A DNA stretch of 42,898 nt from Candidatus Mcinerneyibacteriota bacterium (GTDB lineage: Bacteria; AUK180; JAQVHJ01): positions 1-42,898 of the forward strand of contig DAOVMD010000001.1 of assembly GCA_030630935.1 (NCBI GenBank), written 5' to 3'. Both the position numbers and the translations under genes were made by a program. The notes below the pieces were generated by a model. The model was not told the DNA's origin and made no database searches. It saw only the letters and a program-made list of their open reading frames with translations. Below are positions 7,415-15,415 of this stretch, in pieces (within the stretch, counting starts at the first letter, position 1; each line of letters begins with the position of its first letter).

Positions 7415-8605
7415 ATGATAAATCTAACTGCTGGAGCCAATTTTTCTTTTGATAATATGAAAAGATGCTCAAAATGCATCCTTCCAGAAACATACCCAAA
7501 GATTACTTTCAATGAAAATGGGGTTTGCAACTATTGCATCAATCATACTCCAATAACTTCAAAAGGTGAGGAAGCTCTGCTTAAGGTTCTGGATAAATAT
7601 CGGAAAAATGATGGTTCATATGAATGTATTGTTCCCATTAGTGGAGGAAGAGACAGTTCCTTTGTTCTTTATTATTTGGTAAAAAAAATTAAGATAAAGG
7701 TCTTAGCTTTAACTGTTGATCATGGGTTTTTGCTCCCTTTAGCATTTAAAAATATCGAAAACATTACTAAATCTCTCAACCTTGATCATCAATTTATTAA
7801 AATACCAGAAAAAAAAATTCTTACTTCAAAAAATAATACAAAAATAAAATTTCGGGGGTGGGTAAAGAAGCCATCTATTAACACAATTATTCCTGTAATA
7901 AATGCTGGTGACAAAACCATGAATCACCTTATGGCTAAGTTTGCTTATAAGCGCGATATCCATGTAATTTTCGGTGGAAACATTGTTGGAACAACTGAAT
8001 TTGAGCATGATTATTTTAAGTTAGGATACATGGGTATTTTTCCGAATTATAAATGGAAATTTTCTTTTACCGAGAAATTAAATATTAACTTACATTATTT
8101 TTTGGAATTTATTAAAAATCCTTATAATTTTCACTATTCAATTTTTATAGAATATTTTTTAGGTGCATTAGTCTTTTTTTATGAAGATTTAATAAAACCT
8201 CCGAGTGTAGATTTTATTGGATTTTGGGATTATATCTATTGGAATGAAAAGAATATTATAAATACCATCACAGAAGAACTTAATTGGCAAAAAGCTTCCG
8301 ATACAACAACAACCTGGAGAATTGACGATGCTGCATATCCATTAATTAATTATTTATATTTAACTATTGTTGGATTTACTGAACACGATGAATTGTATAG
8401 TAAAATGATTCGGGAGGGGCAAATCGATAGAGAAACGGCACTGAAAAAGTGTTTATGTGACCATAAGCCTCGTCTTGATATAATAGAAGACAATTTAAAA
8501 TTTTTTAACATTAACAAAAAAGATTTAGATCATTCTTTAGAAATATACCGGAATAAATTTCTTCAAGAATTATTAAAAAACAATTCAAAGAATATATCTA
8601 AATGA
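7415..8605 (+). CDS. PP-loop N-acetyl-sugar amidotransferase-like protein (WbpG type)
   Basis: A 396-residue PP-loop ATPase related to sugar amidotransferases of surface-polysaccharide loci. A zinc-knuckle-like N-terminus has CSKC (Cys18, Cys21) and CNYC (Cys38, Cys41). It is followed by the ATP pyrophosphatase loop PISGGRDSSF (Ser76-Ser81) and ALTVDHGF. Family members use ammonia from a HisH/HisF-like partner to turn an N-acetyl group of a nucleotide sugar into an acetamidino group. No HisH/HisF-like gene is in this window, so a partner must lie elsewhere or the reaction differs. Residues about 200-280 are aromatic-rich and less typical. The start is well supported by AAAGGAGA five nt upstream. 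The stop overlaps the next start (ATGA), so it is co-translated with the SGNH protein, consistent with modification of the same sugar. Confidence 0.82.
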   Translation: MINLTAGANFSFDNMKRCSKCILPETYPKITFNENGVCNYCINHTPITSKGEEALLKVLDKYRKNDGSYECIVPISGGRDSSFVLYYLVKKIKIKVLALTVDHGFLLPLAFKNIENITKSLNLDHQFIKIPEKKILTSKNNTKIKFRGWVKKPSINTIIPVINAGDKTMNHLMAKFAYKRDIHVIFGGNIVGTTEFEHDYFKLGYMGIFPNYKWKFSFTEKLNINLHYFLEFIKNPYNFHYSIFIEYFLGALVFFYEDLIKPPSVDFIGFWDYIYWNEKNIINTITEELNWQKASDTTTTWRIDDAAYPLINYLYLTIVGFTEHDELYSKMIREGQIDRETALKKCLCDHKPRLDIIEDNLKFFNINKKDLDHSLEIYRNKFLQELLKNNSKNISK

Positions 8606-9717
8606 AAAAAACAATAAAAATAAGAATATTTAAAATAAGCCTTATTATTATTTTTGTATTATTATTTCTTATTTGTTCAGAATTCATACTTAGAAAATTT
8701 TCTCCTTTACCTATATTTTCTCCTTATCTTGATTATCCTCCATATAAAATAATCTCATTTAAATCAAACTTAAATGGCATTACATCACCAACAACATTTT
8801 CCACGAATAAGTGGGGATTTCGTGGAATAGATCCCCCAAAAGATTGGGATAATTATCATACAATTATAACCATTGGGGGAAGCACAACGCAATGTTTATT
8901 TCTCGATGATTCAAAAGCATGGCCCTTTATTCTTGAAAAAGAATTAACTGAAAAGAAAAATTCAAAGTTTTGGGTTGGAAACGCTGGCATTGATGGTCAC
9001 TCATCAACAGGACATTTATTTGTAATGAAAGAAGTAATTTTAAAAATTAAGCCCAAAACCGTGATTATGCTTGTGGGAACAAATGATCTTGCATGTTCTT
9101 TGACTGGTGAGATTTATAAACCGGAAAAGATCTTTTTAAAAAAACTAAATAAAAAAGGAATCTGTTACTTTCTTTTTTCCAATTTAAAAATATTACAAAT
9201 TTTAAATCTTTGGAAAGAAATTGTTTTTAATCGCAATGTGGTTATTAGTAAAGAAGTTGATTGGAATTTTATTCCTAAAAAACTTGAAACAGAAACCCTC
9301 CTACCTGAAGATTTAAGAAAGATTTTACCTTCTTTAAAAACTTTTCGATTAAATATAGAAGATATTATCCAATTATCTAAAGAAAATAACATTCGCATTA
9401 TTTTCCTTACTCAGCCCTCTGTTTATTCTGACAATAAGTTTTGGTTAAATAAAGAAACCCCTATTTTTTGGATTCCAAAACAAAAATACCATATTTCAGG
9501 AAATACAAAATTTAAACTATTAACTATTTTTAATAATGAATTAATTAAAATATGCAAAGAAAACAATGTTGAGCATTTTGATTTAGCATCAAATATTCCT
9601 CACAATTTTGAATATTTTTATGATGATGTTCATTTCAATGATAAAGGATCAATTTTAGTTGGAAAAGAAGTTGCAAATTATATGATTAAAACAATGGAGA
9701 AAACAGATACAAAATAA
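8602..9717 (+). CDS. Membrane-anchored SGNH/GDSL-fold protein (second of three)
   Basis: A 371-residue protein with a basic N-terminus and one strong membrane segment (about residues 10-30), then an SGNH domain. Motifs are TIGGSTTQ with nucleophile Ser94, GNAGIDGHSS, MLVGTNDL with Asn161, and the C-terminal FYDDVHFNDKG with the Asp341/His344 dyad. All catalytic blocks are present, so it is predicted to be an active esterase or O-acyltransferase facing the periplasm. It overlaps the amidotransferase-like gene by four bases and is followed by a multi-spanning protein at 9800 with its own promoter. The likely role is acylation or deacylation of the glycan built by this locus; the substrate is not determinable. 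Confidence 0.82.
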   Translation: MKKTIKIRIFKISLIIIFVLLFLICSEFILRKFSPLPIFSPYLDYPPYKIISFKSNLNGITSPTTFSTNKWGFRGIDPPKDWDNYHTIITIGGSTTQCLFLDDSKAWPFILEKELTEKKNSKFWVGNAGIDGHSSTGHLFVMKEVILKIKPKTVIMLVGTNDLACSLTGEIYKPEKIFLKKLNKKGICYFLFSNLKILQILNLWKEIVFNRNVVISKEVDWNFIPKKLETETLLPEDLRKILPSLKTFRLNIEDIIQLSKENNIRIIFLTQPSVYSDNKFWLNKETPIFWIPKQKYHISGNTKFKLLTIFNNELIKICKENNVEHFDLASNIPHNFEYFYDDVHFNDKGSILVGKEVANYMIKTMEKTDTK

Positions 9718-9734
9718 TTCCTTTAATATTGCTA

Positions 9735-9762
9735 TTGACTTTTTTTACAAATATGCTATAAT
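9735..9762 (+). promoter_or_regulatory. Promoter before the multi-spanning gene; candidate leaderless start at 9769
   Basis: TTGACT (9735-9740), a 16-bp spacer and a perfect TATAAT (9757-9762). An ATG lies at 9769, exactly six bases after the -10, matching the leaderless layout at 7248 and 5600. That ATG is one base out of phase with the long downstream frame (see the gene at 9800). Confidence 0.65.
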
Positions 9763-9799
9763 GTTTATATGCATAGAAATATATTTTTTTTAATTTTTT

Positions 9800-11767
9800 T
9801 TGGTAAATCGGAAAATTAAACTTATGTTATTAATTTTTTTTATATTCTTCTTCGCAATCGTTTTCCCAGGATATATATTTTATCTTAAGATAAAGCAACA
9901 TCTTAATTTCGAAGAAAGTTACTCTACTGTTTTATTCTTTTCTATTAATCTTGGTTTATTTATAAACGTAATATTATTTCTTATCTTATCAGTTACTAAA
10001 ATAAAGCTAAATGTTTTATATTTTTTATATCCTATTTTATTTATCTCTTTACTTGGATTTCATCTGAAAAAGATTAAGGCTCATATAGAAAATTTAAAGA
10101 TTAAAAAAGAAGAATGGTTTCTTCTTTTAATTCTTTTATTATCTTTCATTATCTTATTATTTAAAAAAGGTGAAATACCTATAGATATAAATTATCTTGT
10201 CCCTGTTTCAAGAAGCTTGGACGAAGGCTATCTTGTAAATAAACAGTTTGTCTTTACATCTGAAATTTTCGATCCAAGGTTTTCATTCAATCCTTATTGT
10301 TATATAATACTATTAATTAAATTATTTTCAAATTACTCCTTAATTTATATCTGGAGAAACATACCTTTTATTTGGGTTTTTTGTTCTTTAATTTCTTTAT
10401 ATTCTTTTTCAAATATTTACTTTAACAACCAAAAAGTTGGATTATATGTAATTTTAATTTTTTTTCTGCATTTCGGTGGCGTTTTTTTTAATATGATTGG
10501 TTTCACAACTTTTAGTAAACCTCTGCCTGTTCATTTATATGTTTATATTCCATTTCTATGGCTTATTGTCATGAAGTTTTTCAAAAATAATAATTTTATT
10601 TTATATCTTGTTTTATTCACCGCTTTTACTAATCTAATTTCATATAATCCGTTTTATTTAATTCTTGCCCTTTTTTCATTATTCCCTCTTTTTGTATATG
10701 AAACGATATATCGTCCCCAAGACACAATAAAAAAGACACACAAAATTTTATTTATATTTTTATTATGTTTTCCATTCTTAATTTTTAAGCTCATTATTTT
10801 TTCCAGTTCAAATCCAGGATTTTATGATCTGGTTTTTGTAAACACTTCATATTCTTTTAGAAATGTAATTATTTTCTTAAGTAAAAACGCATATATATTA
10901 AATCCCTATTATTTATTTAGAGTTGATTATAGTTTAAATTCGTATAGTTATTTTGCTTATCCAATTTCATCTATTATTGCTCTTTTTATAACACCATTTT
11001 TTTTCTTTTCAAAAGAATGGAAAAAGATTGAAATACGTCTATTGTTATTATGTATATTTTTTATCATCTTTATCGCTGAGAATCCCATTTTGTTTCCACT
11101 TCTTTCGAAATTTATTTCCCTAATTTATGCCCAGGCAATTGGAATTATAATACCCCATTTTATAATCACAGGATATGCTTGTTACTTAATCTTTAATTAT
11201 ATAGGTAAAAAATTTAAAAAATCAAAGAATATTATTCTATTATTATCCCTGCTAGTAATATTCCTTTGGTCTTTTAATCACATAAAAAATAATTATCATG
11301 TTCTAAAAAATGATTTTGTCAATAGAGAAAAATTATATGAACTACCTGAACCAATAAATTATATTAAATCAATGGGAATAGAAAATAAAATGTTTTTTTC
11401 AGATCCAACGTTAAATGATTTTATCTGCAGCTTCTCTAATAATTTTGTTTTTTATGTATATTCAACTGACAGCAATCCAAACGATCCTTTCTCAGTAGAA
11501 AGAGAGAATAAATTTAATGCAATCATAAAAGAGAATAATATTGATATAATCAAAAGTTTCTTTTTTATCAACAATATAGACTTCCTAGTAATTACGAAAA
11601 ATTATCCATCAAAAGAAAAATTAAACTTGATAAATTTAGAACAAATTTATTTTTGCAAAAAAGAATATAATATGTTTCCTCTTTATTTAAAGATAAAAGA
11701 AAATGATCTCTTTCCAATAGAATGGGAAGATGAAAATTATATTATGTTTAAAATATCTCAGAATTAA
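9800..11767 (+). CDS. Multi-spanning membrane protein, putative GT-C-like enzyme; start uncertain
   Basis: The longest open frame (655 residues) begins at a TTG without a ribosome site; the first ATG is at 9824. About twelve hydrophobic segments are followed by a soluble C-terminal domain (about 520-655). An outer loop near 126-145 carries acidic residues (IPIDINYLVPVSRSLDEG), as in GT-C proteins, but no diagnostic motif is clear. It resembles the protein at 18416-20428 in overall plan: an early F/L-rich PGY helix, an acidic loop after helix four or five, and a C-terminal domain ending in ..IDFLVITK versus ..IDYLVLEK. A leaderless-type ATG at 9769 would join this frame if one T were missing from the T8 run at 9794-9801, so the annotated start may be displaced by an indel. 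It stands next to an SGNH gene, as do its two counterparts. Confidence 0.7.
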   Translation: MVNRKIKLMLLIFFIFFFAIVFPGYIFYLKIKQHLNFEESYSTVLFFSINLGLFINVILFLILSVTKIKLNVLYFLYPILFISLLGFHLKKIKAHIENLKIKKEEWFLLLILLLSFIILLFKKGEIPIDINYLVPVSRSLDEGYLVNKQFVFTSEIFDPRFSFNPYCYIILLIKLFSNYSLIYIWRNIPFIWVFCSLISLYSFSNIYFNNQKVGLYVILIFFLHFGGVFFNMIGFTTFSKPLPVHLYVYIPFLWLIVMKFFKNNNFILYLVLFTAFTNLISYNPFYLILALFSLFPLFVYETIYRPQDTIKKTHKILFIFLLCFPFLIFKLIIFSSSNPGFYDLVFVNTSYSFRNVIIFLSKNAYILNPYYLFRVDYSLNSYSYFAYPISSIIALFITPFFFFSKEWKKIEIRLLLLCIFFIIFIAENPILFPLLSKFISLIYAQAIGIIIPHFIITGYACYLIFNYIGKKFKKSKNIILLLSLLVIFLWSFNHIKNNYHVLKNDFVNREKLYELPEPINYIKSMGIENKMFFSDPTLNDFICSFSNNFVFYVYSTDSNPNDPFSVERENKFNAIIKENNIDIIKSFFFINNIDFLVITKNYPSKEKLNLINLEQIYFCKKEYNMFPLYLKIKENDLFPIEWEDENYIMFKISQN

Positions 11768-11860
11768 ATTATTCATATTTGTTTTAACGTTTCCAGAAAT
11801 TTTTACAATAGAAAAGTTATAATATTCTAAAGATATAAGCTCCTTATAAATTATTCTTCG

Positions 11861-12046
11861 TCAAAATAACCTCTCTATGTACTTTCTGTTTAATTTTTTT
11901 ATAACTTCCAAACTAAAGTAATTAAAAGTTTTGGGGTGTAACCCATGTCCGTGCATTTGCAAGTCAATGATATTCTTTTCTGTTATTACTAAGTCAAAAT
12001 GTTCCTTTTTTCTATAGGATAATGTTAATATTTTGATGTTTATGAT
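11861..12046 (-). pseudogene. C-terminal gene fragment, family uncertain
   Basis: A 61-residue open frame without a start codon ends at TGA 11863-11861. Its reading is clearly protein-like: a FDLVITEKNIID stretch, then MHGHGLHPKTFNYFSLEVI and a basic tail. The DLVIT strand followed by a loop and a late F..FSLE.I helix is compatible with the end of a small alpha/beta enzyme such as a methyltransferase, but no signature motif is present. It appears to be the end of a gene whose front has been lost. Confidence 0.4.
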
Positions 12047-12314
12047 TTAAGATTGACCCAGAACCACTCAATACAGTCGAGTATCTGGACGCAGGAATTG
12101 GGGTTATTGGCAATATTAAAGGAGACTATTTTTTTCTATCGTTTGTTTCTTCGTGTATTTGTTGTATTGATATTCATTTTTTATATTTATTTTTATCTTT
12201 ATTAATGCTATTGCTGACCTCTAACTACAGAGGTAAATTATACCATTTTAAAGAATTATTCAGCAACCCAAAAGTTAACATTTTGATATTTTAACATCAA
12301 GTAATATTTTTTTC

Positions 12315-12342
12315 TTGACAAACCACCTAAATATGATATAAT
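12315..12342 (+). promoter_or_regulatory. Promoter of the O-antigen ligase operon
   Basis: A perfect TTGACA (12315-12320), a 16-bp spacer and a perfect TATAAT (12337-12342). The predicted leader is about 16 nt and contains the ribosome site AAGGA (12354-12358) six nt before the ATG at 12365. Confidence 0.78.
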
Positions 12343-12364
12343 ATTTATTCAATAAGGATTACTT

Positions 12365-15300
12365 ATGAATAATTTTATATATAATTTAAATCATATAAAA
12401 CGATTTTCTCTTTACTTCCTGGTGTTTATGCTTCCTTTAATCTTTTCACCTGTGAATTTCTTAGTATTTGAGATTCCCAAGATCCTGTTTATCTCATTTA
12501 TGGCATTGGTCTTTGCTATAATCTCCTTTATTGAACTCTGGTCTAAAACCGAGACTGAACAATCAAAACTCCTTAATCATTATATTTTAATATTTATCAT
12601 CATATCCTTAATATTAGTTGGATATGGTCTCGTGTTTAATAACTCTGGAAACATTCGTTTCTTAGAATTAACTACCCCTGTTCTTTTTCTCTTTGTGATA
12701 TTTACATCCATCACAGACTCTGTCAGATTTACAATGCTAAAAGTAGGGTTATTCTCTCTATTGATTGTCTCTATCTACGGTATACTACAAAGCCAAGGAA
12801 TTGATCTTGATATCTGGGCAGGAAATATTGGGAAGAAAACTGTATTCTCAACCATTGGAAATCCAAACACTGCTGCAGAGTTCTCCTTCCTGCTCTTTCC
12901 GGTTATTGCTTATTTCTTCCTATCCTCAACTCGAAAGGGAGTAAAGTTCTGGTACGCTTTACTGGGAATCGTTTCTTTACTTTTCAGTTTCATCTGCCAA
13001 TCCAAAGGAGCTATACTTTCTTTTATCATTGCTTCATTTATTATTGTTTTTTTTATGATAAAGTCTAAAAAAAAGAAAATAGCCGTTTCTCTTGTTATTA
13101 CCGGTTTAATTACCATTGGCATATTCTTTTCAAGTTTTATCTTTTTAAGGGATACAAGTGCAGGGAATTTTATCTCTCAATATTTTCCAAACAAACTTCC
13201 GTTTCAAAACCGAATTGCGGTGTTTACTAATACTCTAAAAACCATCCGGAATAATTCAATACTGGGCGTTGGACCTGGAAATTTCCAGTATTACTATACA
13301 TCTGAATTTTTAAACAACGAGTACATTGTAAATAAGCCCCTGGATCCACATGCGGTTCTGGTTAAAAGAGCCCATAATGAATTCTTGCATATCTCTACCG
13401 AATTTGGAATATTGGGATTGGGATTCTTGGTTCTATTCTGGATATTGACATTCAAAGGAGGACTCATACTTTGTAGAAAAAACATTTGGTATTATTTTGT
13501 TCTTTGGGCAGTTGTTTTTATTTTCCTCGAAAGTTTTATTAATTTCCCCCTACAAAATCCAACTGTCCTAATTTACTTTATTTTGATTCTTTCTTTTATT
13601 TTCAAAAAGTTTAATTTCCCCAAAAAATTACCACACAAATATACTCCTATATTAATTTCTATTTCTGGAATTATTCTTCTGGGAATATGTATTTTATCTA
13701 TAAAAACATTCATTTCTGATACTTATCTTCTTAAATCCAATCAGCTTATCTCTAACGGAGATCTGGTCCGAGCAAGAGTGTATTTAAAGAAATCAATAAA
13801 AGCAGACCCAAAGAATTTCATTGCCAGAACTAACCTTGGTGTGGTGGAATACAACCTGAAAAACTATTCAGAAGCTGAAAAAATCCTGCTTAAAAGTAAA
13901 AGGGGAATTATTGATTTCAACCTTTTCTTTAATTTGGGAATGCTTTATCAAAATACCGGTGATTTAAATAACGCTTCTGTAAATTTACAAAAAGCTTTAT
14001 CTTTGAATCCATATCATGAAGACCTGAAATTCAAGTTAATTAATATATATTTATTCAGATTTCAACTTAAAAGAGCCTTTGAAATAATTACAAGATTCAA
14101 GCTCTCTCCTCATACCTCAGAACAATTCATGACATTTGGTTTTTTACATAAACTAAACGGAAACTTTTGGCAAGCACAATGTGATTTTAAGCAAGCCTTT
14201 AATGATTCAAGATTTCAAATAATAATTTTAAAAAATGCACCCATACCAAGAGATTTTTACCAAGATTATTCTTTATTCAATAAAACTTCCAACCCTCTCT
14301 TAGAAATTGGTATATTATATTACTTACAACAACCAAAAAAACAAATCCTGTTTAAAATTGACCAATATTTAAAGGTTATTGACCAGGAAGAAGTTAAAAA
14401 TTATATATTGGGTATTAAAGCGGAACTAAATAATGATTTTATCTCCGCAGTTAAATATTACAAAAAAAACCGCGGTAAAAACCTTAACCTTGATTTAGCT
14501 AGAGTTTATTTAAAACAAGGAAACCTTGATAATTTCCTTATTTCTATCAAAGATGTATTTAATCAATTTCAACTTCATGATAATGTAGATGAATATTCTC
14601 TACCGTTCTTCAATGAAGATATTAATGTTTTAGAATTATACCGAAAGTTCTTTAGTGGTTCAAGTTTAAAAGATCTTATTAAATCGTATAAAATCTGTTC
14701 TCTTTCTTCTTCTTCATCGTCCTTATTTCTTTATTTTCCAGTTTATTTTAATTTCATAAACGATCAATTCGATGAACTTTATCGTGAATTGAAAAGAGAT
14801 GAATTATTATACAAACATTCATTACATCAAGTAAATGAAAATTATTTAGCAATTTTACCAATTTTTGCTCCCGCTTATCTTAAATTTGAAGAGCTTCCAA
14901 AAGAAAACCACCTATTTTTTGAGTTTTTTCTGTTTACAGAGTTAGAAAATAATTTGATTTTAAATGATGAGGGCTTAATTCCCGTATTCCGAAATTATTT
15001 ATCTTCAAAATATGACATTTCAATCAACAATATCCCATTAAAAATTAAAGATCTAGAAATTTATTTAATTAAATTGTCATGTTTGGATATTGATGAACAT
15101 AAAATTGATTTAGCTTTTTTCTACTTATTAAAAGGAAAACATTCCAAGTGTATACAAATTCTTGAAACGTTAAAGAAAAAAGACTCTAAAAGATATCAGT
15201 TATTAAAAATTTTAACACATTTTCATTTAACAAACGATGAAATAGATGTTGAACTCTTTTACTCTTCAGATGAAATGAAAGAGTTTGGTAATCAAAATGA

Positions 15301-15415
15301 TTTCCCTTTAAATATCTATGAAATTTATGCAAAAATTCTTACAACTCCATATTTACAATTAAAAAATAAGGATAAAACCTTTGAAGCCAACTTTAACAAA
15401 TATTCTCAAATGTAA
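12365..15415 (+). CDS. O-antigen ligase/polymerase-like protein with long TPR-containing C-terminal half
   Basis: A 1016-residue protein. Residues about 15-450 hold some ten to twelve membrane helices of the Wzy_C/O-antigen ligase family. The conserved outer loop near 300-350 has GVGPGNF and then RAHNEFLHISTEFGILG, whose HN..L.. E.G pattern is the family signature. After the last helix (about 430-450) comes a soluble region with tetratricopeptide-like repeats at about 460-570 (NQLISNGDLVRARVYLKKSI and related units). About 450 further helical residues follow, less clearly repeated. Members ligate or polymerise lipid-linked glycans, or transfer them to protein, in the periplasm; the sequence does not separate these. 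The TPR tail suggests an acceptor or partner protein. It is the first gene of an overlapping operon, with a strong promoter and ribosome site. Its end overlaps the next gene by 35 bp. Confidence 0.85.
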   Translation: MNNFIYNLNHIKRFSLYFLVFMLPLIFSPVNFLVFEIPKILFISFMALVFAIISFIELWSKTETEQSKLLNHYILIFIIISLILVGYGLVFNNSGNIRFLELTTPVLFLFVIFTSITDSVRFTMLKVGLFSLLIVSIYGILQSQGIDLDIWAGNIGKKTVFSTIGNPNTAAEFSFLLFPVIAYFFLSSTRKGVKFWYALLGIVSLLFSFICQSKGAILSFIIASFIIVFFMIKSKKKKIAVSLVITGLITIGIFFSSFIFLRDTSAGNFISQYFPNKLPFQNRIAVFTNTLKTIRNNSILGVGPGNFQYYYTSEFLNNEYIVNKPLDPHAVLVKRAHNEFLHISTEFGILGLGFLVLFWILTFKGGLILCRKNIWYYFVLWAVVFIFLESFINFPLQNPTVLIYFILILSFIFKKFNFPKKLPHKYTPILISISGIILLGICILSIKTFISDTYLLKSNQLISNGDLVRARVYLKKSIKADPKNFIARTNLGVVEYNLKNYSEAEKILLKSKRGIIDFNLFFNLGMLYQNTGDLNNASVNLQKALSLNPYHEDLKFKLINIYLFRFQLKRAFEIITRFKLSPHTSEQFMTFGFLHKLNGNFWQAQCDFKQAFNDSRFQIIILKNAPIPRDFYQDYSLFNKTSNPLLEIGILYYLQQPKKQILFKIDQYLKVIDQEEVKNYILGIKAELNNDFISAVKYYKKNRGKNLNLDLARVYLKQGNLDNFLISIKDVFNQFQLHDNVDEYSLPFFNEDINVLELYRKFFSGSSLKDLIKSYKICSLSSSSSSLFLYFPVYFNFINDQFDELYRELKRDELLYKHSLHQVNENYLAILPIFAPAYLKFEELPKENHLFFEFFLFTELENNLILNDEGLIPVFRNYLSSKYDISINNIPLKIKDLEIYLIKLSCLDIDEHKIDLAFFYLLKGKHSKCIQILETLKKKDSKRYQLLKILTHFHLTNDEIDVELFYSSDEMKEFGNQNDFPLNIYEIYAKILTTPYLQLKNKDKTFEANFNKYSQM

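Larger units (their letters stand above)
11768..12364. other. 597-bp gap with gene debris and a promoter
   Basis: The minus strand holds a protein-like fragment at 11861-12046. A plus-strand frame open from about 12053 to 12294 has no usable start and a Leu/Ile-rich reading I cannot assign. A hairpin (ACCTCT/AGAGGT) lies at 12227-12244 without a T-run on either side. The promoter of the next operon is at 12315-12342. Confidence 0.5.

Noticed and set aside
12053-12294. An 80-codon plus-strand open frame before the ligase promoter
   Set aside because: No ATG, GTG or TTG with a ribosome site near its beginning, a low-complexity hydrophobic reading, and no family resemblance. It was mentioned only in the gap description.
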